Assembly: GCA_900315525.1 (NCBI GenBank)
Contig: OMZO01000004.1
Span: 62,001-126,000 of the forward strand
Origin: an uncultured Prevotella sp.
GTDB taxonomy: Bacteria > Bacteroidota > Bacteroidia > Bacteroidales > Bacteroidaceae
Direction: 5' to 3'
DNA length: 64,000 nt
The stretch's first letter is position 1, and every line of letters starts with the position of its first letter. The translations under genes and the position numbers were made by a program. Under the pieces are notes generated by a model, which saw only the letters and a list, made by a program, of their open reading frames with translations, did not search any database and was not told the origin of the DNA. Of the stretch, positions 52,476 through 62,009 are shown piece after piece.

Positions 52476-55400
52476 ATGAAACAAGCAAGAAGATTCATTC
52501 TCAGTTTCCTCGCTCTGCTTACGTGTACTATAATGTACGCGCAAGAAGAGATTACAGGTACGGTGAACGACGCCATGGGGCCAGTCATCGGTGCTACTGT
52601 AATGGAGAAGGGTACAAACAATGGTACCGTGACCGACTTTGACGGTAACTTCAAGTTGAAGGTCGCCCCCGGTAAGACACTCGTCTTTACCTACATTGGC
52701 TACCAGACCGTTGAGCTCCCAGCAGCCAATGGCATGCAGGTCACCATGCAGGACGACGCACAGACACTTAGTGAGGTGGTGGTTACCGGTTATCAGGTTC
52801 AGCGCAAGGCCGACTTGACAGGTTCTGTGGGTGTCGTTGAAACCAAGGACTTCAAGTCCAGCAACACCGACCCGATGACCTCTTTACAAGGTAAGGTGCC
52901 AGGCATGACGATCACGTCAAGTGGTTCTCCCTCTGGTGAGGCCAATGTTCAGATTCGTGGTATCGGTTCTATGGGTGGTTCAAGCACAGCTCCTCTCTAC
53001 ATTGTGGATGGTATGCCGTATAGCGGTTCTCTGAACAGCCTGAACTCTTCCGACATCGAGTCGATGCAGGTATTAAAGGATGCTGCCTCAGCTTCTATCT
53101 ACGGTAGCCGTGCTGCCAATGGTGTGATCGTCATCACCACCAAGAAAGGTAAGAAGGGCGATAAAGTGAATATCGACTTCAACGCCTCTGTCTCTATGGC
53201 TTGGATGACCAACAAGATGAAGTTGCTCAACAGCCAGCAATACGCTACTGCACTGGTTCAGGCTGCCCTCAATGATGGCAAAAACCCGCATGACTATGCC
53301 CAGAACTATGGTTTAAGCCTCAACGTTGAAGGTGGCACGCCGATTTCTGTATATAACCCTGTTACAGGCGTGATGGATTCTTATTCTGTAGGCGGTTACT
53401 ATGATGGTTTCATGAACGCTAAGAAGACCATGCGCTACAGTGATACAGACTGGGTTGACGAAATCGGTCGTACTGGTATCACTCAGAACTATGACCTTGC
53501 ATTCTCGAAGGCCACCGATAAGGGTTCTTCACTTTTCTCTTTCGGCTACAAGAAGGCACTTGGTGTACTGAAGCACACCGACTTCGAGAACTTCTCTGCT
53601 CGTTTCAACAGCAGCTACAAGATCAACAGCATCATCACCGTTGGTGAGAATGCTTCATTCTCTTATTCTAGCAATGTAGACTGTGCTCCCTTAGAGAACG
53701 CGCTGAAGATGGCTTCTACACTGCCTGTATATGAAGAGGACGGTGTAACCTTCTCTGGTCCTGTAGGTGGTATGAGTGACCGTCAGAACCCGCTGCGCGA
53801 ACTCTACCATAACAAGGATAACCGCCTGAAGAAGTGGCGTATCTTTGCAAATGCATACGTAGATATCGCCCCCATCAAGGGCATGCTCTTCCGTTCAAAC
53901 TTCGGTATCGACTACACGAACGGCTATATCCGCTCTATGCAACACACTTGGGATTCGGATGTGGTGAAAAACAGCACCAACGCCAGCACGATGTCACAGA
54001 ACCACAGCACAAAGTGGACCTGGTCGAACACCTTGCAGTACAACTTCGATATCGTGAAGGATCACAACCTGAACGTACTCCTCGGTCTTGAGACCCATCA
54101 GGATAATGGCATAGACTTCTCTGCACGCCGCACAGGCTATCCTCTGGAGACCATCGATTACATGTGGCCGAATGCAGGTACCGGTATTCAGAATGTTACA
54201 GGTGCAGGCGACTCTTATAAACTGATGTCTTACTTTGGTAAGCTCGACTACAATTGGAACGACCAGCTGCTGGCTTCATTTACCCTTCGTCACGACGGTT
54301 CAAGCCGTTTCGGTAAGAACCACCAGTTTGGTACCTTCCCCTCTGTATCTCTCGGTTATCGTCTTTCCAAGCACATCGATGCCGACTGGCTGCGCGACTG
54401 GAAGCTCCGTGCCAGCTACGGTGTGACCGGTAATCAGGGCATGAACTCAAATACAGCCCACTTCGGACTCTATGTTGCCGACTACGGTTCAAGCCGTGAG
54501 AACTCTACGGCTTACGACGTCAACCTGCAGCGTTCCGGCACCTTCCCCTCTGGTTACTACAAGCTGCAGTCAGCCAATGAGGATCTGAAGTGGGAGTCTT
54601 CATCACAGTGGAACTTCGGTACCGACTTCTCTCTCTTCGGTGGTGACCTCTATGGTTCTTACGATGTCTTCTTCAAGGAGACTAAGGATATGCTGGTACA
54701 GCCCGCCTTCCTCGGTGCCATCGGTTTTGGTGGTCAGACCTGGATCAACGGTCCTACACTGAAGAACTGGGGTATGGAGCTCAACCTGGGCTATCGTCAT
54801 AAGACTACCTACGGCCTTTCATACGATATTAACGGTAACGTCGACTTCTACCGCTCAAAGGTAACCTATCTGCCCGAGAAGTCAAAGAACTCTTACGAGC
54901 ACAACGACTACCACAACTTGGCTCAGGACGGTAAGGCCTACGGCTCACGTATCGGCTACGTTGTAGAAGGACTCTATCAGTCACGTGAGGAAGTACTCGG
55001 CAGCGGTCAGGCTGGTGCCCGTGTGGGTGGTCTGAAATATGCTGACCTGAACGGTGACGGACGCATCAACGAGCAAGACCGTACATGGGTGTTCAATCCT
55101 GTTCCCAACTTCTCTTGGGGTCTGAATATCAACCTTGGCTACAAGGAGTTCGACTTCACGATGTTCTGGCAGGGCGTTGCAGGTGTTGACGTCGTCAACG
55201 ACCAGAAATTCCAGACCGACTTCTGGAGTATCACTGATGCTGGTTCTAACAAGGGTGAGCGTCTGATCAACGCTTGGACAGCAGGTAACACTGGTTCAGA
55301 CATTCCTGCTCTTACCACTTCGAATGGTGCTGATGAAGGACGTTTCTCTTCCTATTTTGTAGAAAATGGCTCTTATGCTAAGTTACGCACCCTGCAGCTG

Positions 55401-55583
55401 GGCTACACGCTGCCTTCTCTGACAGCCAAGAAACTGCTGCTTTCAAGTGCACGCGTCTATCTCTCTGGTGATAACCTCCTGACTATCAAGTCAAGTTCAC
55501 TGACCTGCTCAGATCCAGAGAGCACTGCTTGGAGCTATCCTCACACTGCCTCTTTCACATTCGGCATACAGTTAGGATTCTAA
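52476..55583 (+). CDS. susC: SusC-family TonB-dependent oligosaccharide importer, copy 2
   Basis: A 1035-aa paralogue of the 44256 gene with the same domain order: signal peptide (IMYAQ), regulatory-like domain (VIGATVMEKGTNNGTV), TonB box (LSEVVVTGYQVQ), plug and barrel. The first 100 residues are nearly the same as in copy 1 while the barrel is more divergent, as expected if the two take different fructan types or lengths. ATG 52476 is chosen after the A-rich caacaa leader. Confidence 0.93.
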   Translation: MKQARRFILSFLALLTCTIMYAQEEITGTVNDAMGPVIGATVMEKGTNNGTVTDFDGNFKLKVAPGKTLVFTYIGYQTVELPAANGMQVTMQDDAQTLSEVVVTGYQVQRKADLTGSVGVVETKDFKSSNTDPMTSLQGKVPGMTITSSGSPSGEANVQIRGIGSMGGSSTAPLYIVDGMPYSGSLNSLNSSDIESMQVLKDAASASIYGSRAANGVIVITTKKGKKGDKVNIDFNASVSMAWMTNKMKLLNSQQYATALVQAALNDGKNPHDYAQNYGLSLNVEGGTPISVYNPVTGVMDSYSVGGYYDGFMNAKKTMRYSDTDWVDEIGRTGITQNYDLAFSKATDKGSSLFSFGYKKALGVLKHTDFENFSARFNSSYKINSIITVGENASFSYSSNVDCAPLENALKMASTLPVYEEDGVTFSGPVGGMSDRQNPLRELYHNKDNRLKKWRIFANAYVDIAPIKGMLFRSNFGIDYTNGYIRSMQHTWDSDVVKNSTNASTMSQNHSTKWTWSNTLQYNFDIVKDHNLNVLLGLETHQDNGIDFSARRTGYPLETIDYMWPNAGTGIQNVTGAGDSYKLMSYFGKLDYNWNDQLLASFTLRHDGSSRFGKNHQFGTFPSVSLGYRLSKHIDADWLRDWKLRASYGVTGNQGMNSNTAHFGLYVADYGSSRENSTAYDVNLQRSGTFPSGYYKLQSANEDLKWESSSQWNFGTDFSLFGGDLYGSYDVFFKETKDMLVQPAFLGAIGFGGQTWINGPTLKNWGMELNLGYRHKTTYGLSYDINGNVDFYRSKVTYLPEKSKNSYEHNDYHNLAQDGKAYGSRIGYVVEGLYQSREEVLGSGQAGARVGGLKYADLNGDGRINEQDRTWVFNPVPNFSWGLNINLGYKEFDFTMFWQGVAGVDVVNDQKFQTDFWSITDAGSNKGERLINAWTAGNTGSDIPALTTSNGADEGRFSSYFVENGSYAKLRTLQLGYTLPSLTAKKLLLSSARVYLSGDNLLTIKSSSLTCSDPESTAWSYPHTASFTFGIQLGF

Positions 55584-55586
55584 TAG

Positions 55587-55614
55587 AGTAAAGATTTAAG
55601 AGTAAAGATTTAAG
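55587..55614 (+). repeat. Two perfect tandem 14-mers between susC2 and susD2
   Basis: AGTAAAGATTTAAG is repeated exactly at 55587 and 55601, directly before the susD ATG at 55620. Confidence 0.85.
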
Positions 55615-55619
55615 AAGTT

Positions 55620-57335
55620 ATGAAAAAGATTCAATTATATATCTCTGCTTTACTGCTTTCTGCCTTTGCAGTATCATGCAGTGTCGATGATGTAAAGCCG
55701 CAGGGTACGCTCGATGAAGGAACGGCCTTCACCAGCCCTGAAAAGCTTGTCACCGCAGCCTACGCCAAATTGGGCGACGACTGGTATTCCTACCCCTTCA
55801 ACCTCTGGCCCTATGGCGACATGAGTGCAGACGACTGTCTGAAGGGTGGTTCTGGTGAAAACGATACAGGTTATCACCCCATGGAGATCTTCTCTACCCT
55901 GCAGCCCGACCGTGGTGAGTTCGACGAACTGTGGTATCAGCTCTACAGTGCCATTTCCCGTTGCAACCGTGCGATGGAGTCTATGGTGAATGCCGAAGAG
56001 ACGCCTGCCATCAAGCAGCTGAAAGCCGAGGTGCGTTTCCTGCGCGGCCACTTCTATTACAAGTTGCAGCAGATGTGGTATGAAGTACCTTATATCATTG
56101 AAGGTATGGACAATGCTGCCATCGAAGCCTGTCGTCAGAGCTCTCACGACGAGATTATGCAGAAGATTATCGATGACTTCCAGTATGCCTACGAAAACTT
56201 GAACACAGCCAATCCTGGTACAACAGGACGTGCTCACAAAGTGGCTGCTGCTGCCTATCTGGCAAAGTGCTACCTGAACTGGGCTTACGGTGATGGCTAT
56301 GAGGCTACGACAGGCTACAGCCATGTTGATCAGGCCAAGATCAAGAAGGTGCTGGATTATACTCAGGTGGTGAAGGATTCTCCTTACGACTATCTCGACA
56401 CCTATGGACACATCTTCCTGCAGGATTATGCCAACTCTGTAGAGAGCATCTTTGCTGTACAGCACTCCAACAAGGCTGACGACGGCACACAGTTCGGCCG
56501 TGCCAACTGGTCGAATATGCTGAATGGCGTATGGGGCATCTGGTCATGCGGATGGGACTTCCACAAGCCCTCACAGAACCTGGTGAATGCCTTCAAGACC
56601 CGCAATGGTCTGCCTATGGACAACTTCGATGAAGACCACAACGCCATCGTGGTGAATGGTGCCGACTCTAAGTACAAGTACGATCCTCGTCTGTTCCACA
56701 CAGTCGGTATGCCTACCTATCCTTATAAGTATGAGGCACAGTACACCCTCACCAAGGCTAATAGCCGTACACCAAACACCTATGGCTACTACTGCTCAAT
56801 GAAGGAGATTCCTCAGCGTTCAAAGGGTGAGGACTACGACAACCCCTGGCAGGCCTTCGGTCAGAACGACTATGTGCTGCGCTATACCGACGTGATGCTC
56901 ATGCGTGCTGAGGCTCTGATTGAGAGCGGCGACTTCAACGGAGAGGCTCTGCAGATTATCAACACCATCCGTGAGCGTGCCAAGAGAGACATCAGCAGCA
57001 CATCGCTTATCAAGTATGCCAAGGATCAGTGTGACATCGCACTCTATGGTAACTTCGCATCTCAGGATGATGCCCGCAAGGCACTGCGTTGGGAGCGCCG
57101 CGTGGAACTGGCTATGGAGGGACACCGTTTCTTCGACCTGCGCCGTTGGGGCTTGCTGAGCACCACACTGAACAAGTACTTCGAGACAGAGAAGACCGAC
57201 GAGTACGACGGCCAGACCTATGGTCTCTACTACAAGGATGCTTTCTTCACAAAGGGCAAGAACGAGTACTTCCCCATCGCATCTAACCAGATGAACTATG
57301 TTCAGGGACTCTATCATCAGAACAAGGGATACTAA
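55620..57335 (+). CDS. susD: SusD-family surface glycan-binding lipoprotein, copy 2
   Basis: A 571-aa lipoprotein (AVSC, Cys20, then SVDD). It has the SusD helical core (LKAEVRFLRGHFYYKLQQMW) and the C-terminal segment ALRWERRVELAMEGHRFFDL. It pairs with susC copy 2. It is only distantly similar to the first SusD. Confidence 0.93.
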   Translation: MKKIQLYISALLLSAFAVSCSVDDVKPQGTLDEGTAFTSPEKLVTAAYAKLGDDWYSYPFNLWPYGDMSADDCLKGGSGENDTGYHPMEIFSTLQPDRGEFDELWYQLYSAISRCNRAMESMVNAEETPAIKQLKAEVRFLRGHFYYKLQQMWYEVPYIIEGMDNAAIEACRQSSHDEIMQKIIDDFQYAYENLNTANPGTTGRAHKVAAAAYLAKCYLNWAYGDGYEATTGYSHVDQAKIKKVLDYTQVVKDSPYDYLDTYGHIFLQDYANSVESIFAVQHSNKADDGTQFGRANWSNMLNGVWGIWSCGWDFHKPSQNLVNAFKTRNGLPMDNFDEDHNAIVVNGADSKYKYDPRLFHTVGMPTYPYKYEAQYTLTKANSRTPNTYGYYCSMKEIPQRSKGEDYDNPWQAFGQNDYVLRYTDVMLMRAEALIESGDFNGEALQIINTIRERAKRDISSTSLIKYAKDQCDIALYGNFASQDDARKALRWERRVELAMEGHRFFDLRRWGLLSTTLNKYFETEKTDEYDGQTYGLYYKDAFFTKGKNEYFPIASNQMNYVQGLYHQNKGY

Positions 57336-57389
57336 TCAATTGAAAGATTGAAGAATTTAAAGATTGAACAATTAAAAACTGAAAAGTAT

Positions 57390-58937
57390 ATGAATAGCAT
57401 ATATCATAAAATAGGTACGGGGCTGATGAGCGTATTGCTCTTTGCAGCTTGTCAAGACAGAGATCTGCCCGGTTCTGGCGCCATGCAGCTGCCCACACCT
57501 GACGCATCTTCCATCACAGGTACACTCACCGGTGAAGACAAATATGACTACACGCTGACGTGGCCACAGGCCGCTCAGGGAGCTGTGATGCAAGTAGCCG
57601 TCTATAAGAACGGCACCCAGATGCAGGCACTCACCCCCGCCACGGGTAATTCATTCACACTGAAGAACCTGGAGACAAACCAGCTCTATGAGTTCCTCTT
57701 CAAGTATGCCAACGCCGATGCCCTCTCGAAAGGTGTGATGACCTCATACACACGTCCTGGTGCAACAGCTGCCAGCGACCTGAAGTTCGAGCAGATCGAT
57801 ATCGACGACGACCATCGCGACTTGCGCGTAACATGGAAAGGTAGCGCCGACGCTACATCTTACGTACTGAGACTCACGAATAGCGACGGCTCACGCATCA
57901 TTTCCGAAACCGTCACCGAGACATCCTATCTCCTGAAGGACGTAGCCATGAAAGAGCGCTGGGAAGCAACCCTGATTGCTCAGAACAACGATGGTAAGGC
58001 GCTGCCTATCACGGGCGATACGAAGATTGGCGGTAAGATTCCTGCCTTCCTGTCAGAATATCCCACACCAGAAGAACTCATTGCCAACGGTGATGACGAC
58101 GAGGCAAGTGCATGGCTCTGGTTCCAGGCTAACTATCCAAAGGGTGAATACATCTATTTCGGCGACATCAACACCTATGAGGACATCGAGGACTACCGTA
58201 TGCTCTTCTGGCTGCGTGACCTCGAGACCGGTAACAATGATGACATCTGGAACTTCTCCGACGTAGCCCGCAACGCCGCTCCAGTCATTGAGCAGTATGT
58301 CAAGAACGGTGGCAACCTGTTGCTCTGGCAGCATGCCGTGCCTTACATCGGCACCATCAACCGTCTCCCGACCTCTCTGCTGCGTGGTGTCAGCAATGCC
58401 TTCGGCTGTGGTGCAGGCGGCTGGAACCCTGACACTTGGAAGATGGGCGTATGTCTCAATACTGGCGCCTTCTCTAAGGACCTCAGCACTCACCCCATCT
58501 ATGCAGGCATTAAGACAGAGAAGCTCAATGATCAATGCTTCGCAGCCATCGCCTTCAAGGGTCCGGGTTGGACTGAAGACCACAACTGTCTGTTCTTCGA
58601 CATCCCTGCTAAGCTCACTGGCCTTGACAACACAACACAGGAGTGCTATGACGTTGTGACCAACGACTATGGTATCTATCCGCTGGGCACATGGGATTCA
58701 CAGTGTTCATGGGTATCTCAGCTGAATGTCTGGGAGGCCAAGGGTGCTGATCTGGCTCCTGACGGATTCCAGAAGGGTTGCGGTACGGTGCTCTGTATCG
58801 GTAACGGCGGTTGCGAGTTCTCTATGAAGAATGAAGACGGCTCAGCCGACAAGAGTGCTAATCCCAAGAACAACTCTTGCCAGAACAACGTTCTGCAACT
58901 TGCCAAGAACAGCATCGATTATCTGATGTCAATCTAA
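57390..58937 (+). CDS. DUF4960-type surface lipoprotein, copy 2
   Basis: A 515-aa lipoprotein (FAAC, Cys21; QDRD). Residues 30-215 are two fibronectin-III-like repeats (YTLTWPQAAQGAVMQVAVYK; DLRVTWKGSADATSYVLRL). Residues 225-515 are a DUF4960-like domain (YIYFGDINTYEDIEDYRML, GNLLLWQHAVPYIG). It follows susD copy 2 as the first copy follows susD copy 1, and probably binds fructan at the cell surface. ATG 57390 is preferred over 57348 because the signal peptide begins there. Confidence 0.75.
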   Translation: MNSIYHKIGTGLMSVLLFAACQDRDLPGSGAMQLPTPDASSITGTLTGEDKYDYTLTWPQAAQGAVMQVAVYKNGTQMQALTPATGNSFTLKNLETNQLYEFLFKYANADALSKGVMTSYTRPGATAASDLKFEQIDIDDDHRDLRVTWKGSADATSYVLRLTNSDGSRIISETVTETSYLLKDVAMKERWEATLIAQNNDGKALPITGDTKIGGKIPAFLSEYPTPEELIANGDDDEASAWLWFQANYPKGEYIYFGDINTYEDIEDYRMLFWLRDLETGNNDDIWNFSDVARNAAPVIEQYVKNGGNLLLWQHAVPYIGTINRLPTSLLRGVSNAFGCGAGGWNPDTWKMGVCLNTGAFSKDLSTHPIYAGIKTEKLNDQCFAAIAFKGPGWTEDHNCLFFDIPAKLTGLDNTTQECYDVVTNDYGIYPLGTWDSQCSWVSQLNVWEAKGADLAPDGFQKGCGTVLCIGNGGCEFSMKNEDGSADKSANPKNNSCQNNVLQLAKNSIDYLMSI

Positions 58938-58981
58938 GCCTTTCAAACGGCTATATAATTATCGTTCATTGTAACTATTTT

Positions 58982-59055
58982 TGTTGCAATGAACGATTTT
59001 TCTTATCTTTTGAAACATAAATTATAGGAAATGCCCCTTATTTGCGCTATCTTTG
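58982..59055 (+). promoter_or_regulatory. Fructan operator and promoter of the GH32-MFS-fructokinase operon
   Basis: TGTTGC at 58982, TGAACGA at 58990, TGAAACA at 59011 (21-bp offset), TATCTTTG at 59048 (37 nt). The two half-site variants are in the opposite order to the susC promoters. An inverted ATCGTTCAT lies at 58961. Confidence 0.8.
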
Positions 59056-59094
59056 CAGCAGAAAATTTTACTGAATAATTAAAATCAATACAAA

Positions 59095-60810
59095 ATGAGA
59101 AGACTATTTTCAACAATCATCGCCGCCGCAATGGCCATTTCAGGAGCCCTGGCACAGAGTGCGCCCCTGGTATTGGGAAAGAGCCACGCCATGCAACGAG
59201 TAGAAGTGAAGAGCAGGTATCTGCTACTGCCCGTTCAGGAGCGAGAAGACAATGCCACCATCAAGGTGCTTTCAGACAATCAACAAGTACAGAAACTCAA
59301 CGTGAGACTGGCAGTCGATAAAGTAGACTACTATGTTCCTCTTGACATCCAGCGTTTTGGTTCAAGCGAGGTACTGCTTGACATTTTCTTTCATGGAGAC
59401 CGTCGTTTCACTGGTGCCATGAAGGATTTCCTCTGCTGGAAGGAGATGAAGCTGAGCGATACGTTTGACACTGCTAACCGCGAGAAGTTCCGCCCTGCAT
59501 ACCACCACACCCCCGCTTACGGCTGGATGAACGACCCCAACGGTATGTTCTATAAGGATGGTGTCTATCACCTCTTCTATCAGTACAATCCTTATGGATC
59601 GATGTGGGAGAACATGACATGGGGCCACTCGACCTCAAAGGATCTCATCCACTGGGAGGCACAGCCCATCGCTATCGAGCCCGATGCATTGGGTGACATC
59701 TTCAGCGGCTCATGCGTCGTAGATAAGAAGAACAATCGTGTTGTGGCCTTCTACACCTCTGCTGGTGACAGAATGCAGATCCAGTCGATGGCCATCTCTA
59801 CCGATAACGGTAAGACCTTCCAGAAATATAAGGGCAACCCTGTGCTCACCAGCAAGGAAGAGGACTTCCGCGACCCGAAGTGCTTCTGGAATCCTGAGAT
59901 TCAGAAGTGGAACCTCATCCTCGCCGTTGGTCAGGAGATGCGTATCTATAGCAGCAGCAACCTGACGGACTGGACCTATGAGAGCTCTTTCGGCCTGACT
60001 GTCAACAAAGCTACTGACGACGTGACGGAACTGGGTTGTCACGATGGTGTTTGGGAGTGCCCCGACCTTATTAAGTTACAGGTGCGCGGAACCGACAAGC
60101 AGAAGTGGCTCCTCATCTGCAACATCAACCCCGGTGGCCCTTATGGAGGCAGTGCCACACAGTATTTTGTCGGCGAGTTCGACGGACATAAGTTCACCTG
60201 TGAGCATCAGGACACCCGTTGGATGGACTATGGTAAGGATCACTATGCTACCGTTACCTTCGACAATGCTCCCGACGGCCGTAAGATTGCTCTGGCGTGG
60301 ATGTCGAACTGGCAGTATGCCAATCAGGTTCCTACCAAGCAGTTCCGCTCTGCTAACAGCGTTCCCCGCGACCTCGACCTCTTCGAATACAAAGGCGAGA
60401 CCTACTGCGGTGTCACGCCATCACGCGAGCTGAATACCATCCGCGGTAATGCTACCGGCAAACTGTCGTCAACCTGCGAGATTGTCGTTGATCTGAAGGG
60501 CAGCACAGAGATTGTGCTCTCCAACGCACTCGGCGAGCAGGTGGTGATGAAGTACGACGAGGCTAAGGAGACCTTCTCGATGGACCGCACCCGCAGCTAC
60601 GCCAGCTTCAGCGAAGCCTTCCCCGTAAACACCGTTGCTCCGACCTATGGCCACATCAAGCAACTGCGCATCTTCATCGACAACTGCAGCATCGAGGCCT
60701 TTGATGCTGAGGGCAAGATGGCCATGACCAACCTTGTATTCCCCAACGAGCCTTACAACAGCATGAAGGTAAAGGGTGGCAAGGCAACGATTTATCAGAT
60801 CAAGAACTAA
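59095..60810 (+). CDS. GH32 fructanase (levanase/exo-inulinase type)
   Basis: A 571-aa secreted enzyme with a type I signal peptide (GALA-Q) and no lipobox, so likely periplasmic. Residues 25-125 are an N-terminal beta domain seen in Bacteroidota GH32 proteins. The catalytic propeller has the nucleophile YGWMNDPNG (Asp147), FRDPK (Asp260) and WECPD (acid/base Glu321). The C-terminus is the usual GH32 beta-sandwich. It would release fructose from imported oligosaccharides. It leads the operon with the permease and fructokinase. Confidence 0.95.
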   Translation: MRRLFSTIIAAAMAISGALAQSAPLVLGKSHAMQRVEVKSRYLLLPVQEREDNATIKVLSDNQQVQKLNVRLAVDKVDYYVPLDIQRFGSSEVLLDIFFHGDRRFTGAMKDFLCWKEMKLSDTFDTANREKFRPAYHHTPAYGWMNDPNGMFYKDGVYHLFYQYNPYGSMWENMTWGHSTSKDLIHWEAQPIAIEPDALGDIFSGSCVVDKKNNRVVAFYTSAGDRMQIQSMAISTDNGKTFQKYKGNPVLTSKEEDFRDPKCFWNPEIQKWNLILAVGQEMRIYSSSNLTDWTYESSFGLTVNKATDDVTELGCHDGVWECPDLIKLQVRGTDKQKWLLICNINPGGPYGGSATQYFVGEFDGHKFTCEHQDTRWMDYGKDHYATVTFDNAPDGRKIALAWMSNWQYANQVPTKQFRSANSVPRDLDLFEYKGETYCGVTPSRELNTIRGNATGKLSSTCEIVVDLKGSTEIVLSNALGEQVVMKYDEAKETFSMDRTRSYASFSEAFPVNTVAPTYGHIKQLRIFIDNCSIEAFDAEGKMAMTNLVFPNEPYNSMKVKGGKATIYQIKN

Positions 60811-60828
60811 AATCAACACTAAAAAACT

Positions 60829-61989
60829 ATGAGCAAGACTAGTAAACTCGCACTGATCCCGGTGATGCTCTGCTTCTTCGCCATGGGCTTCGTCGACCTG
60901 GTGGGCATCGCATCCAATTACGTGAAGGAAGACCTGCAACTGACAGACTCCGTAGCCAACATCTTCCCGTCACTCGTATTCTTCTGGTTCCTGATTTTCA
61001 GTGTTCCCACAGGCATGCTGATGAACAAGATCGGACGTAAGAAGACCGTACTTCTCTCATTGGTAGTGACCGTCGTGTCACTGTTCCTGCCGCTCTTCGG
61101 CGAGAATTTCCCCATCATGCTTTGCGCCTTCTCGCTGCTGGGTATCGGTAACGCCCTGATGCAGACCTCACTCAACCCACTGGTATCAACGGTGATGGGC
61201 GGTGGCAACCTGGCCTCTACACTCACCTTTGGTCAGTTCATCAAGGCCATTGCCTCGTTCCTGGCTCCTTATCTGGCCATGTGGGGCGCCACTCAGGTCA
61301 TCCCCTCCTTCGGTTATGACTGGCGTGTGCTCTTCGCCATCTACTTCGTGGTAGGCATCTTTGCCACAATCATGCTGGGCATCACCCCCATCGAGGAAGA
61401 GCGAATCGAAGGCAAGGCCTCTTCATTCACGGAGTGCATCAAGTTGCTTGGCACCCCGATTGTACTGCTCTCGTTCTTTGGCATCATGTGCCACGTGGGT
61501 ATTGACGTAGGTACCAACACCACAGCACCGAAGATCCTCATGGAGCGTCTCGGCATGACACTCAACGAGGCTGCCTTTGCCACCAGCCTGTACTTCATCT
61601 TCCGTACCATCGGCTGCCTGACGGGCTCCTTCTTCCTCCGTGTACTGCCTAACCGCACCTTCTTCATCATCAGCGTCTGCATGATGGCTCTCTCGATGTG
61701 TGGCCTCTTCATCGGCACTGAGAAGTGGATGCTCTATACCGCCATCGCCCTCGTCGGCTACGGCAACTCTAACATCTTCTCTATCTGCTTTGCACAGGCG
61801 TTGACCTCGATGCCCGAGAAGCAGAACGAGGTGAGCGGTCTGATGATCATGGGCCTCTTCGGAGGTACAGTCTTCCCACTGCTGATGGGCTTCGCCAGCG
61901 ACGCTATCGGCCAGGCTGGTGCTGTCATCGTGATGGCCATCGGTGTCGTTTACCTCTTCACCTATATCAACAAAGTAAAAAATGCGTAA
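60829..61989 (+). CDS. MFS sugar permease, probably fructose
   Basis: A 386-aa twelve-helix major facilitator of the FucP/GluP sugar type. It has MGFVDLVGIASNYVK in helix 1 and the conserved NKIGRKKT loop between helices 2 and 3. It starts 18 nt after the GH32 gene and lies 20 nt before the fructokinase gene, as in the levan locus of B. thetaiotaomicron. Fructose is assigned by this context. Confidence 0.88.
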   Translation: MSKTSKLALIPVMLCFFAMGFVDLVGIASNYVKEDLQLTDSVANIFPSLVFFWFLIFSVPTGMLMNKIGRKKTVLLSLVVTVVSLFLPLFGENFPIMLCAFSLLGIGNALMQTSLNPLVSTVMGGGNLASTLTFGQFIKAIASFLAPYLAMWGATQVIPSFGYDWRVLFAIYFVVGIFATIMLGITPIEEERIEGKASSFTECIKLLGTPIVLLSFFGIMCHVGIDVGTNTTAPKILMERLGMTLNEAAFATSLYFIFRTIGCLTGSFFLRVLPNRTFFIISVCMMALSMCGLFIGTEKWMLYTAIALVGYGNSNIFSICFAQALTSMPEKQNEVSGLMIMGLFGGTVFPLLMGFASDAIGQAGAVIVMAIGVVYLFTYINKVKNA

Positions 61990-62009
61990 AACCAAATAAC
62001 TCAAAACTT

